Source of the DNA: GH45 sp046704385
Lineage (GTDB): Bacteria; Bacteroidota; Bacteroidia; Bacteroidales; SZUA-534
Length of the DNA stretch: 64,000 bases
Assembly (NCBI GenBank): GCA_046704385.1
Contig: JBJKSB010000112.1
Coordinates: 121,679-185,678, forward strand
Direction: 5' to 3'
The position numbers and the translations under genes are program-made. Of the stretch, positions 18,433 to 27,897 are shown piece after piece (positions within the stretch are counted from its first letter, which is position 1; each line of letters starts with the position of its first letter). A model generated the notes under the pieces. That model saw only the letters and a list, made by a program, of their open reading frames with translations, searched no databases and was not told the DNA's origin.

Positions 18433-19209
18433 CTAGAATTTAAAGTAGGTAAGTATAACCAGTAATGTAGTTAAGCTCGAAAAAACCAGGGTTAAAGTTG
18501 GTGAGTTCATACTTATTACCTTAGTGCGTAAAGGTTTAACATATATAACATCGTTTGGTTTGAGCCAAAAATTTGGATTTGAAAAAAAAGAGGATGAAGT
18601 CAGGTCAAAATTATAGGTTTCCGAATGACCATCAAAATTCCTTATCAGGATAACTTTCCTGGCATCACCAAAACTGGTTAAATCACCAGCCTCCGAGAGG
18701 GCATCGAATATATTGATTTCCCGTTTATAAAAGAAGAACTTACCCGGTCGTTTTACTTCGCCCAATACAGTAATTTCGTAGCTTAACAACCTCAAATCAA
18801 CAATAGCTCCAACCAGATATTCATCAATTTTTTCCTGAAGCGTATCCTGAGCCTGGGCAAGCGTCAAACCTCCAATTTTTATTTTATTCATTATTGGCAT
18901 TTCCACAAAACCATCATCATCAATATTGTATCCCTGCATTAATAACGAAAGGTCAGTATAATTGCTCGGATACCTGCTCGATTCCTTATTAAATAATTCC
19001 AGCTGGTCAAAATTGATACCGTAAATATTGATAAACACATTGTCTCCTGGTCTTAATATAAGGTCACCGCCTTTAGCAACATCTATGGTATAGGTTGAAC
19101 TGTCTTGTACCTCGTATCGGTCCTGAATGTAAGCTATATTTTTGAATCGAACACAACCTCCACTTAGAAAACCTACAGCAATCAAAAAAAAATAGATTTT
19201 TCTAATCAT
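18433..19209 (-). CDS. Wza-like polysaccharide export lipoprotein (copy 2)
   Basis: 258 aa. The signal peptide ends in a lipobox (LSGGC, Cys19). A Poly_export domain follows (LRPGDNVFINIYG, about residue 52 on), then an SLBB part with VLGEVKRPGKFFFY and FDALSEAGDL, then KPNDVIYVKPL and a C-terminal hydrophobic helix (about 238-257). It lies 2 bp ahead of the Wzc copy 2 frame, the same order as copy 1. It is diverged from copy 1, so the two are not a recent duplication. Confidence 0.92.
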   Translation of the reverse strand: MIRKIYFFLIAVGFLSGGCVRFKNIAYIQDRYEVQDSSTYTIDVAKGGDLILRPGDNVFINIYGINFDQLELFNKESSRYPSNYTDLSLLMQGYNIDDDGFVEMPIMNKIKIGGLTLAQAQDTLQEKIDEYLVGAIVDLRLLSYEITVLGEVKRPGKFFFYKREINIFDALSEAGDLTSFGDARKVILIRNFDGHSETYNFDLTSSSFFSNPNFWLKPNDVIYVKPLRTKVISMNSPTLTLVFSSLTTLLVILTYFKF

Positions 19210-19284
19210 TTTAAAGTATTAAATTCGGCTTAAACATGAAATTTCGGCTAACTTACATAATAATTTAAAATCTAATACCTTTTT

Positions 19285-19298
19285 TATCAATATTGATA
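19285..19298. promoter_or_regulatory. 14-bp perfect palindrome, possible operator
   Basis: TATCAATATTGATA is self-complementary. It lies in the 191-bp gap between the divergent wza copy 2 and the giant secreted protein gene. It is followed by a half-site-like TTTTATCAA (19304-19312), and its left half TTTTATCAATATT is identical to 10509-10521 upstream of the first EPS operon. AT-rich sequence makes chance matches possible. Confidence 0.4.
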
Positions 19299-19400
19299 CC
19301 TGTTTTATCAAAAAGAACTTACCCTCCATATAATATATATAAATTTTTCAACTATTTTTGAAGTTGGTTGTTAATCGTTCTTAAAGTAACACATGTACAT

Positions 19401-22400
19401 ATGAAGAAGTTTATATTTTTATGCTTTACCTATATTTTTACTTATCAAATTGTCGTTGCACAATCTGTAACGACAGATTCAGTTGATAATATAACAAATA
19501 GCTCAGCAACTTTACACGGAACCTATATTACAAGTGGTACATTTATAGCAGGTCAATTTTTCTATGGAACAGTCAGAAATAATTTGAATCTAACACAAAG
19601 TGCTAGTTCACAATATGCTTCAACAACCACTCCGGTTACTGGAAGTTTAACTAGTCTAACATCAAATACAACTTATTATTATAGCTTTAAAGCCGATAAT
19701 TTTCCTCCCTCCACATATACCACTTATTCAGGAGATACACTTTCGTTCATAACATTGGCTGCAGCTCCTACTATACAAGCTTCAAGTATAGACCTCAGCA
19801 ATAATATTCAAAGCGCGACAATTGATGTACTATGGACTAAAGGTAATGGTTCCAGAAGAATTTGCCTGGCAAATACATCAAATTCTTTTCCAACCTCGGC
19901 TAACCTAAATACAAATGATTACTCAACTACGGCAAATTCTGATTATACTGCTGCTCCAACCAATATTGCAAAAATACTTTATGACGGAACTGATGATGGA
20001 ACCACAGGCTTCACTGCAAGCGGGCTTACGCCTGGCCAAATTTATTATTTCAAAGTTGTTGAATACAATAATACCGGAGTCGATACAAAATATTCAGATG
20101 CTACTGGAACAGGAAATCCGAATTCTGCGACCACCTTATCACAACCCACACTGGTAACCAACACTGCAACCGGGGTAAGTTATACAGAAGCGACTCTGGG
20201 TGGTAATGTAAGTTCCATTGGCGGATCAGCAATAACAGAACGGGGTGTTTGTTATAGTATTAATTCACAGAATGGTAATCCTGAAATTGGTGGAGCCAAT
20301 GTTACAAAGGAGGTAATTGATAATACCTCATCAACAGGTTCGTTTAGTAAGGCGGTTACAGGTTTAACCTCAGGTACTCAATATGCATTTAAAGCTTATG
20401 CCACAAATAGCGCGGGTACTGCCTATGGTGACCCTGCATTATTATTTACCACTTCTACGGTTTCAGCCCCTACTGTTATAACCAGTGGATATTCAAATGT
20501 TACTCAAAACACGGCAACTTTAAGTGGTGAGGTAACCTCAAATGGTGGTGCAACACTAACTGCAAGAGGGTTATGTTACGGCACATCTGCAAATCCGGAT
20601 ATTAATGGCAGTCATACTACAGGTGGTACTACTGTGGCCGCATTTGATCATGCAGTTTCAGGATTAACTGCAGGCACAACCTATTACATTCGAGCCTACG
20701 CTACCAATTCATCGGGTACTTCCTATGGATCTCAGCTGTCATTTCAAACTTCAGCAGCAGTAGTACCAACTTTAACCACAGCAAATGCAGCTACCATAAC
20801 TCAAACCTCAGCTTATCTGGGAGGAAATGTTACAGCAGATGGAGGTGCAGCTATAACTGATAGAGGAATTTGTATAAGTTTAGCATCTGATAATACAAAT
20901 CCGCAGGTTGGAGGCATTGGAGTAACCACCGATCCAAGCGGGAGTGCTCCAGGAACGGGTTCATTTTCTGATCAGATTGTGAACCTTAAACCAGCAAGTA
21001 CATATTATTTTAATACCTATGCCACTAATGATGGAGGTTCCACCTACGGGTATGGAACTGCAAAATCTTTCACCACTAATTCTATAACCCAGGCTTCTTC
21101 AATTACAATCGGAACAATCACCAGTACTTCTGTTGCTATATCATGGGCAGGAGGTGATGGTGACCATAGTCTTGTTGTGGTTCATCAGGGAACTGGAACG
21201 TTTGCCGACCCGGTTGACGGTGTTGATTATACTCCAAACGGTGCATTTGGGTCAGGTGATGAAACTGTTGCTTCATCCGGAAATTATGTAGTTTATGAAG
21301 GTAGCGGAAGTTCAACCACTATTACCGGATTAAGCCCCTCTACTACTTATGAATTTAAAGTTTATGAATTTGTTGGAACTGGTACAAATACTTATTATCA
21401 AACCAGTAACGGGAGTGGTGCAAATCCTAATTCGACCAGCACATCATTAGCTTCAGCTCCAACCACACAAGCAAGCTCAGTTAATTTCACATCTGTGGGT
21501 AGTACAGGCTTCACCATTAATTGGACTAATGGAAACGGAATTGCCCGTATTGTTGCTGTTCGTGAAGGCAGCCAGGGTACTATTACAAATCCAACCGATA
21601 ATCAAACTTATGCAGCCAACAGCGATTGGTCTATCAAAGGTGATCAGCTGGGTAATTCAGGCTACTATATCGCATATAATGGCAGTTCAAACTCGGTATC
21701 AGTTAGTAATTTGAACCCCAATACAGTCTATTGGGTTCAGGTATTTGAATATAACAATACGCCTGGAAATGAAAGGTATAACAAAAATACTGAAACAGGC
21801 AATCCTGCCAGTACCACCACATTCAAAGCCCAACCCAGCCAGGCAAGCAATATTCAGTTCAGTAATATTTCGAACAATTCAATGACAGTAAGCTGGACAA
21901 CAGGAGGTGGTGATGGTGCTGTTTTAATTGCCAGGGCGGATTATAGTATAATAAATTTTCCGGCCGATGGAACTCCTTATACCGGGAATTCGGTTTTTAC
22001 TTCCGGTGAAAATATAGGAAATAGTACCTATGTTCTGTATTCCGGGACAAATACTTCAGTCAATGTTACTAATCTTTTGCCGGGTGTCATGTATGACTTT
22101 ATGGTTTGCGAATTCAATAATTCAGGTTCAAATATAGATTATAATACCAGTCCTGGGAGCAATAATCCTTTGAGCCAGCGGACTTTAAATACAACCCCTA
22201 CCACACAATGTAACTCTATAGTGTTCAGCACTATCCAATCCGATCAGATTACCGTATCAGTATCGGGGGGAAATGGTGATAACAGGATTATTCTGGCAAA
22301 ACAAGGTTCTCCTGTAAATGCTCTTCCTGTTAATGGCATAGAATATACCGGCACCTCTACTTTTGGAACAGGACAATCTATAGGAAGCGGAAACTACGTA

Positions 22401-25400
22401 ATAGCTGCAGGGGGCGGTTCCGGGGTAACTGTTTCAAATTTACTTTCAAATACCCGATATTATTTTAAAGTATTTGAATATAATAATACAGGTACAAACA
22501 CATTGTATAAAACAGATGGATTTAGCGGTACCAATCCGGATGATACTATTACCACTAAAACTGCTCCAACAACGCAAGCTTCAAATCTGGGGTTTTCAAA
22601 TATTACATCTTCTGGTATTGATTTAAGCTGGACCCGTGGTAATGGTGATAGTGTTTTAGTACTAGCCATAGCTGGCAGCACTTTAAGCGAAGTTCCCGTT
22701 GATGGTACTGCTTACAATCCAAATCCCGTTTATAGTTCAGGCGATCCAATTGGTAGTGCATATGTTGTTTATACCGGTGTAGGTACTTCCGCATCTGTTA
22801 CCGGATTAACACCAAGCACCCAATATGCCTTTAAGGCTTTTGAATTTTCAAATGGTGAACCTTTTACCACTTATCTCTCAACCTCTGGGACAAATGTAGC
22901 ATCTCAATATACGGTTGGATCCGAACCTACGGTTCAGTCCTATGGAATTAGTTTTACTGATGTACAATCAGCCCAGGTAACCTTTACATTTACGGCCGGA
23001 ACCGGTGGTGGTAATAGATTGATACTTGCTCACCAGGGTGCTGCTGTTGATGCAAACCCTGTGGATGGTTTTGCTTACACAGCCAATGGAGCTTTTGGAA
23101 ACGGTGATCAAATAGGAACCGGAAATTATGTAATTTATAATTCAAATGGAACAAGTGCCACTGTAACTAATTTATTAGCCCAAACAGACTATTATTTCAA
23201 GGTATACGAATATTCAGGTACAGGTACCGATGCAAATTATCTGACAACTGATGGTAGTATTAACAACCCAAGCCACACTACAACAGCAATAGGTAAACCT
23301 GTTACCCAGGCCTCATCGTTAAGCTTTTCTGCAGTTACTGATAATAGCATGACTGTAAACTGGACTAATGGAAGTGGTGACTCTGTTATTGTGGTTGGTA
23401 AGGTGGGGAGTTCCATGACAGAGACTCCAACAGATGGAGTAACATATCAGGCCAATAATGTTTTTGCAGCTGGCAATACTATAAGTATTGGCTGTTATGT
23501 TGTGTATAAGGGAATTGGCACAACTGTAAATGTATCAAGTCTTGCTGCAGGCACTAATTATACTTTTAAAGCATTTTCATACAATACGGTTACAGGCTAT
23601 GAATATTATCAAACTGCCGATGCAAGCTATAACCCACGTTCGAGATACACAATTTCTGCGGAACCAACCACACAAGGTACTTTTACAGGTATATCTTCGT
23701 CAGGCAATACCTTAAATATTCAATGGACGAATGGTAATGGAAATGGTAGATTAATAGTAGCCCGCGAAGGTACACCCATAACTGATGTTCCTCTTGATGC
23801 CACTAACTATGCCGCTAATGCGGTATTTGCAGCCGGTGATCAGATTGCAACCGGAACCTATGCAGTATACGCTGGTACGGGCACTAACTCATTGGATATT
23901 ACCGGATTAAAAACATCCACTAATTATTACTTTACAATGTTTGAATATAATTCAAGTGGTGGACCCATCAATTATCTTACAATAAGTGCACCCACTACCA
24001 CAGGCACAACCGGAAATTTATCCACTCCTACTTTACAGGCATCAAATATTAATTTCACCAATTATGGCACCAGCTCTATTACAATTAATTGGACTAATGG
24101 TGATGGCGAAAGCAGATTGGTTGCGGTAAAAGAAGGGACTCAGGGTACCATTGTGGATCCTTCAAATCCAACAGTTTACACCGCAAGTACGGATTGGAAT
24201 ACAAAAGGAGATCAACTTGGCAGTTCAGGCTATTATGTAGTATCTGTTGGCTCAGGATCCTCTGTTTCTCTTACTAATTTAGTTGCAAATACAAGCTATT
24301 GGGTTCAAATTTATGAATATAATAATCCTCTGGCTCAGGCATCGTATTTAACTACTACCTCAGGAACCAACCCACTAAGTTTTTCTACACTTAAAACGGC
24401 TCCTGCTACACAGGTTTCAGGTATTTCGCTGACAAATGAAACATCAAATGGATTCTCTATTTCATATAGTACAGGAAATGGTGATAACCGGTTGGTTGTG
24501 GTCAGAGAAACGGCAACCAGTAACGTTGCCCCAAGCGATTTTACCAATTATACAGCTAATACTGTATTTGGCACTGGTGATTTTACAGGAGCCGGAAATT
24601 ATGTAATATATAATGGTACAGGAACCTCAACAACTGTAACCGGATTAACTACGGGTACATCTTATACAGCAGTAGTTTATGAGTACAATAATTCAGGTGC
24701 CAATGCGGTTTACAATACTACGGTGGGTGCCGGAAATTCGGCTGCAACAACCACTTTAGGCACTGCTTCATGGACAGGAAGTGGTTCATCGGGTGTATGG
24801 ACCGATGCTGGAAACTGGAATACTGGAGTACCTTCATCATCTCAAAGTGTAATAATTCCGTCTGGAAAAAGTCCCTTTCCTGATATAACTGGGACCGTTA
24901 CTGTTGACAACATGAATGTTGCATCGGGCGCCTATGTTAACGTAAGTAATGGAGGAAGTCTGACAATTACCAATTCAATGTTATTGGAATCATCAGGAAG
25001 CAATAGCCCAAGTGGTATGCTGGTTATTCCTGGTACCGGATCATTTTCAGCAGGTAGTTCTACCATGGAACTATATTGTCCAAATACTTATAATCTGGTT
25101 TCATTTCCAATTACATCACCTGCAATGACGGTATTTTATGGTAATTTTGCAGTAAATCACTATGACGAAGCCAATGCCACCTATACTATTTTATCTCCAA
25201 CAGCAAGTCTTTCTGTGGGTCATGGATATTCCGCCAAATTACTGAGAACCAATAGAGTTCTTAGTTTTACAGGAAATTTCAATAGTAATGCAGGCAATGT
25301 ATCTGTAACCAATGCTTTTCCAGGCGATTCCTATTATGGTTGGAATCTGGTAGGTAACCCATATCCTTCAGCAATTGATTGGAATGCAGCAGGATGGACA

Positions 25401-26306
25401 AAAACTAATATTGATAATACCGTTTATTGTTATAAAGGGAGCAATGGTACGTGGACAACATACAATGGCTCTGCCGGTACAAATGGAGGCACGCAATACA
25501 TCGCTCCCGGTCAGGGATTCTTTATTCATGCTCAAGGTAGCGGTTCATTTGGCATGACTAATGCTGTACGTGTATCCAATCAACCCAGTTTCTTTAAAAA
25601 AGCAACTTCTGCCAATCCACTTATCAGATTGATGGCAGAACATTCAGAAATTACAAATGATATTGTTATTCTATTTACAGATGAGGCTACCGAAGGATTC
25701 GATACTAAATTTGATGCCTACAGATTTTTACCATCAGGCAATGACGACGCTCCTGATATTTACTCGATATTATCTGATAAATCGCAGTTGGTAATCAATG
25801 CATTAAATTCTGATATTTTGAATGATATTTCTAACGAAAACTATAAAATACCTATAGGAATATCACAAATAAATGACGGAATTATTACAATTTCAGCCAG
25901 CGAGTTAATTAATATTCCAGAATCGATACGTATTTATTTGTATGACAGTCAGGAAAACACATATACAAACCTTAAAAATAGTACTTACGAGTTTGATTAT
26001 ACTACACAATCAGATAACCGTTTTAGTTTGGTATTATCTGCCAGCGTGTTAGACATAAAGCAGTTAGTTTATTCCACCCCTAAAATACTAATTTACGCCA
26101 AAGAAAAAACGTTGTTCATAAAATCCGAATCATTTTTGAACAACCATGGAAGTATTAATGTGTTTGATATTACAGGGAAGCTGATAAGTTCAGTAGCGAG
26201 TATAAACAGTACTTTACAGAAAATAAGCATGGAAGAACCCGGGACATATATTATTAAGGTTATTGTTAAAGATTCTGTAGTTACTCAAAAAATTGTTGTT
26301 CAATAA
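19401..26306 (+). CDS. Giant Fn3-repeat secreted protein with T9SS type A sorting domain
   Basis: 2301 aa. Signal peptide (KKFIFLCFTYIFTYQIVVAQ), then about 15 fibronectin-III-like modules. Four resemble the LGGNVTxxGGxxITxRGxCYS...AYATNSxGTxYG type; eleven resemble the QASxxxFxxxxxxxxxxxWTNGNG...FEYNN type, about 120 residues each. They are followed by a WTGSGSSGVWTDAGNWNTG module, a region with WNLVGNPYPSAIDW common in T9SS cargo, and a C-terminal sorting domain (NVFDITGKLI...GTYIIKV...KIVVQ). It should be exported by Sec, crossed over the outer membrane by T9SS and anchored or released; adhesin or matrix function is inferred. The ATG at 19401 is preferred over an in-frame TTG at 19368. Confidence 0.92.
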   Translation: MKKFIFLCFTYIFTYQIVVAQSVTTDSVDNITNSSATLHGTYITSGTFIAGQFFYGTVRNNLNLTQSASSQYASTTTPVTGSLTSLTSNTTYYYSFKADNFPPSTYTTYSGDTLSFITLAAAPTIQASSIDLSNNIQSATIDVLWTKGNGSRRICLANTSNSFPTSANLNTNDYSTTANSDYTAAPTNIAKILYDGTDDGTTGFTASGLTPGQIYYFKVVEYNNTGVDTKYSDATGTGNPNSATTLSQPTLVTNTATGVSYTEATLGGNVSSIGGSAITERGVCYSINSQNGNPEIGGANVTKEVIDNTSSTGSFSKAVTGLTSGTQYAFKAYATNSAGTAYGDPALLFTTSTVSAPTVITSGYSNVTQNTATLSGEVTSNGGATLTARGLCYGTSANPDINGSHTTGGTTVAAFDHAVSGLTAGTTYYIRAYATNSSGTSYGSQLSFQTSAAVVPTLTTANAATITQTSAYLGGNVTADGGAAITDRGICISLASDNTNPQVGGIGVTTDPSGSAPGTGSFSDQIVNLKPASTYYFNTYATNDGGSTYGYGTAKSFTTNSITQASSITIGTITSTSVAISWAGGDGDHSLVVVHQGTGTFADPVDGVDYTPNGAFGSGDETVASSGNYVVYEGSGSSTTITGLSPSTTYEFKVYEFVGTGTNTYYQTSNGSGANPNSTSTSLASAPTTQASSVNFTSVGSTGFTINWTNGNGIARIVAVREGSQGTITNPTDNQTYAANSDWSIKGDQLGNSGYYIAYNGSSNSVSVSNLNPNTVYWVQVFEYNNTPGNERYNKNTETGNPASTTTFKAQPSQASNIQFSNISNNSMTVSWTTGGGDGAVLIARADYSIINFPADGTPYTGNSVFTSGENIGNSTYVLYSGTNTSVNVTNLLPGVMYDFMVCEFNNSGSNIDYNTSPGSNNPLSQRTLNTTPTTQCNSIVFSTIQSDQITVSVSGGNGDNRIILAKQGSPVNALPVNGIEYTGTSTFGTGQSIGSGNYVIAAGGGSGVTVSNLLSNTRYYFKVFEYNNTGTNTLYKTDGFSGTNPDDTITTKTAPTTQASNLGFSNITSSGIDLSWTRGNGDSVLVLAIAGSTLSEVPVDGTAYNPNPVYSSGDPIGSAYVVYTGVGTSASVTGLTPSTQYAFKAFEFSNGEPFTTYLSTSGTNVASQYTVGSEPTVQSYGISFTDVQSAQVTFTFTAGTGGGNRLILAHQGAAVDANPVDGFAYTANGAFGNGDQIGTGNYVIYNSNGTSATVTNLLAQTDYYFKVYEYSGTGTDANYLTTDGSINNPSHTTTAIGKPVTQASSLSFSAVTDNSMTVNWTNGSGDSVIVVGKVGSSMTETPTDGVTYQANNVFAAGNTISIGCYVVYKGIGTTVNVSSLAAGTNYTFKAFSYNTVTGYEYYQTADASYNPRSRYTISAEPTTQGTFTGISSSGNTLNIQWTNGNGNGRLIVAREGTPITDVPLDATNYAANAVFAAGDQIATGTYAVYAGTGTNSLDITGLKTSTNYYFTMFEYNSSGGPINYLTISAPTTTGTTGNLSTPTLQASNINFTNYGTSSITINWTNGDGESRLVAVKEGTQGTIVDPSNPTVYTASTDWNTKGDQLGSSGYYVVSVGSGSSVSLTNLVANTSYWVQIYEYNNPLAQASYLTTTSGTNPLSFSTLKTAPATQVSGISLTNETSNGFSISYSTGNGDNRLVVVRETATSNVAPSDFTNYTANTVFGTGDFTGAGNYVIYNGTGTSTTVTGLTTGTSYTAVVYEYNNSGANAVYNTTVGAGNSAATTTLGTASWTGSGSSGVWTDAGNWNTGVPSSSQSVIIPSGKSPFPDITGTVTVDNMNVASGAYVNVSNGGSLTITNSMLLESSGSNSPSGMLVIPGTGSFSAGSSTMELYCPNTYNLVSFPITSPAMTVFYGNFAVNHYDEANATYTILSPTASLSVGHGYSAKLLRTNRVLSFTGNFNSNAGNVSVTNAFPGDSYYGWNLVGNPYPSAIDWNAAGWTKTNIDNTVYCYKGSNGTWTTYNGSAGTNGGTQYIAPGQGFFIHAQGSGSFGMTNAVRVSNQPSFFKKATSANPLIRLMAEHSEITNDIVILFTDEATEGFDTKFDAYRFLPSGNDDAPDIYSILSDKSQLVINALNSDILNDISNENYKIPIGISQINDGIITISASELINIPESIRIYLYDSQENTYTNLKNSTYEFDYTTQSDNRFSLVLSASVLDIKQLVYSTPKILIYAKEKTLFIKSESFLNNHGSINVFDITGKLISSVASINSTLQKISMEEPGTYIIKVIVKDSVVTQKIVVQ
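19758..24758 (+). repeat. Array of about 14 Fn3-like coding modules
   Basis: Successive 300-375-bp modules that are alike in protein but diverged in DNA. Modules at 21450-21824 and 24021-24392 form a distinct subtype: both have the insert QGTI...Y.A..DW..KGDQLG and SYWVQ/VYWVQ in place of the common YYFKV. They are closer to each other than to their neighbours. Confidence 0.8.
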
Positions 26307-26350
26307 CATTATTTTTCTCATTTTTGCAAACTTAAGTGGATTAAACCCGA

Positions 26351-26683
26351 ATGTTAAAGAAAATTTCAAAAATAGTAATTTTTATTTCCTTTCTGATTTT
26401 TTGCTCTGCGAGTGTGTTTGCTGATGGCAATCAACCACCCCCTTCGAGTTCGAAAAGTGGCAATTTCAGCAAAAGCACTTTCTCCAATAAAAATGCATGG
26501 AGTAATAACGGTAAATCTGTTGGGCCACCTGACCCAAGCGCTGCAGTATATTCAAACAACCCCGTACCTATTTCAAATGGATTAGCATTTTTACTGGTTG
26601 GTAGTGTGTTGTTTTTAATTAAAAGAGTGCGCGACGACAAGCAATATTATGTTGAAAAATCTTCCGACAGTAAGAAGGATTAA
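26351..26683 (+). CDS. Small secreted protein with exosortase-type C-terminal signal, candidate substrate
   Basis: 110 aa: signal peptide (about 1-24, ending FADG), a Ser/Asn/Lys/Pro-rich middle, then NPVPISNGL (Pro71 to Leu78), a hydrophobic helix (AFLLVGSVLFLI) and a basic KRVRDDK. This tripartite tail has the logic of PEP-CTERM signals and of the PI(D)GGL-type tails found with Bacteroidota exosortases. The next gene, overlapping by 35 bp, is an exosortase, so a dedicated enzyme-substrate pair is inferred. The mature part would be only about 50 residues. Family assignment of the tail is by eye. Confidence 0.65.
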   Translation: MLKKISKIVIFISFLIFCSASVFADGNQPPPSSSKSGNFSKSTFSNKNAWSNNGKSVGPPDPSAAVYSNNPVPISNGLAFLLVGSVLFLIKRVRDDKQYYVEKSSDSKKD

Positions 26684-27215
26684 AATATCGAATAAGTTAA
26701 AAAAGGAAATTTTACGCTATACAATTTCCTTTTTTTTTGCATGGCTGGTTTCAGCACTTATAAGTGATTTTCCGTATTTTAAAAACCTTATAATTAAATC
26801 AATTGGCCTTGATAAGGATTTAAATAATCTTACAATATTTCTTATAGAGAGTATTCTAAATATATTTGGGTTCCCAACCTTTTCGCAAGGCAATTTCATT
26901 AAAATTGTAGGTGCAAATGGTCTTACTGTTGCCTATGGATGCCTGGGATTCAGGGAATTAGCTTTTTTTGTGATTTTTATTCTATTGCAGACCGGATCAT
27001 GCAAAAATAAACTTTGGTATATTCCTTCAGGTGTAATTTTACTTATATTAATGAATGTAATTAGAATTGTTATAATTGCAATTGTCCAATATAACAGCCC
27101 TGAAAACACTGATAAAACCCATGAGTTTATTTCACCTGCTCTGATGTACCCCACCATACTTTTTCTTTGGCTGTTTTGGTTAACAAAATTTGGCAATACA
27201 GCCAAACATAGGTAA
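26649..27215 (+). CDS. Exosortase/archaeosortase family protein
   Basis: 188-aa multi-spanning membrane protein. The family's catalytic triad is visible: Cys98 in VAYGCLGF, Arg139 in MNVIRIV and His158 in KTHEF, each at the edge of a hydrophobic helix. Exosortases are transpeptidase-like enzymes that recognise C-terminal tripartite signals and co-occur with EPS genes. It is shorter than proteobacterial XrtA and resembles the compact Bacteroidota forms. The start overlaps the candidate substrate gene by 35 bp, implying coupling. I cannot assign an Xrt subtype. Confidence 0.8.
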   Translation: MLKNLPTVRRIKISNKLKKEILRYTISFFFAWLVSALISDFPYFKNLIIKSIGLDKDLNNLTIFLIESILNIFGFPTFSQGNFIKIVGANGLTVAYGCLGFRELAFFVIFILLQTGSCKNKLWYIPSGVILLILMNVIRIVIIAIVQYNSPENTDKTHEFISPALMYPTILFLWLFWLTKFGNTAKHR

Positions 27216-27285
27216 CATTTGTGTATTTTAAACGATAAAAAACCCCGAACTACTGTCATTTAGTAGAAAATATTTTTAAATTTAC

Positions 27286-27897
27286 ATGGGTGCAATAGTT
27301 AAAATTATGGGAATTGATATCAACCTCTTCAACATTAATCATTACCTGGCAAAGGTTGAAAAAGGAAAATGTCTGATTTCAGAACCTTTTTCCCCCGATT
27401 CTTATTTTGGCCGATCAATTGTATTAATCACCGAACATAATGAAGACGAAGGTACTCTGGGATATATTTTGAACAAACCTGTTGATATAAAAATTAACGA
27501 ACTTTTCCCTGACCTGCCCACTTTTAACGCCCAATGTTTTGTTGGTGGTCCGGTTAACCCGGAAACTGTACATTATATTCACAACCGGATTGATTTACTC
27601 CCAAAAAGCCAGATGGTTACAAAGGATATTTACTGGGGCGGCGATTTTGATTTACTCAAACATCATATTGAAGAAGGAAATATCAAAGAATCTGAAATTC
27701 GGTTTTATTTGGGATATAGTGGCTGGGCACCTCAACAACTTTACCAGGAAATTGAAGATAAGTTTTGGATTGTTTCAAATATTTCACCGAACAAAATAAT
27801 GAATGCTCACGAAAATACCTGGAAAGAGATTCTAACTGAAATGGGTGATTCCTATTCTCTTTGGGCTAATGCACCCATTAATCCTGGAATGAATTAA
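27286..27897 (+). CDS. YqgE/AlgH family protein (UPF0301)
   Basis: 203 aa (196 if the ATG at 27307 is used, which starts at the family-like MGIDINLF). Typical blocks are GKCLISEPF, YFGRSIVLITEHN, GTLGYILNKP, FVGGPV and RFYLGYSGWAPQQL. YqgE is a soluble, widely conserved protein of unclear function; AlgH was first linked to alginate regulation in Pseudomonas, but that role is not established generally. Its 3' end overlaps the converging aminotransferase gene by 4 bp. Confidence 0.92.
   Translation: MGAIVKIMGIDINLFNINHYLAKVEKGKCLISEPFSPDSYFGRSIVLITEHNEDEGTLGYILNKPVDIKINELFPDLPTFNAQCFVGGPVNPETVHYIHNRIDLLPKSQMVTKDIYWGGDFDLLKHHIEEGNIKESEIRFYLGYSGWAPQQLYQEIEDKFWIVSNISPNKIMNAHENTWKEILTEMGDSYSLWANAPINPGMN

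Noticed and set aside
19368..19400. TTG-initiated extension of the giant Fn3 protein
   Set aside because: The ATG at 19401 gives a clean signal peptide, and a TAnnTTTG-like box (19353-19360) lies immediately upstream of the TTG.
22460..22794. Open frames on the minus strand inside the giant repeat gene
   Set aside because: They are by-products of repetitive Thr/Asn/Gly codons on the other strand; no start context, no domain, no homology pattern.
24021..24392. Fn3 module repetition as a possible CRISPR or satellite array
   Set aside because: Units are 300-375 bp, coding, in frame and diverged at DNA level; there are no short identical repeats with unique spacers.
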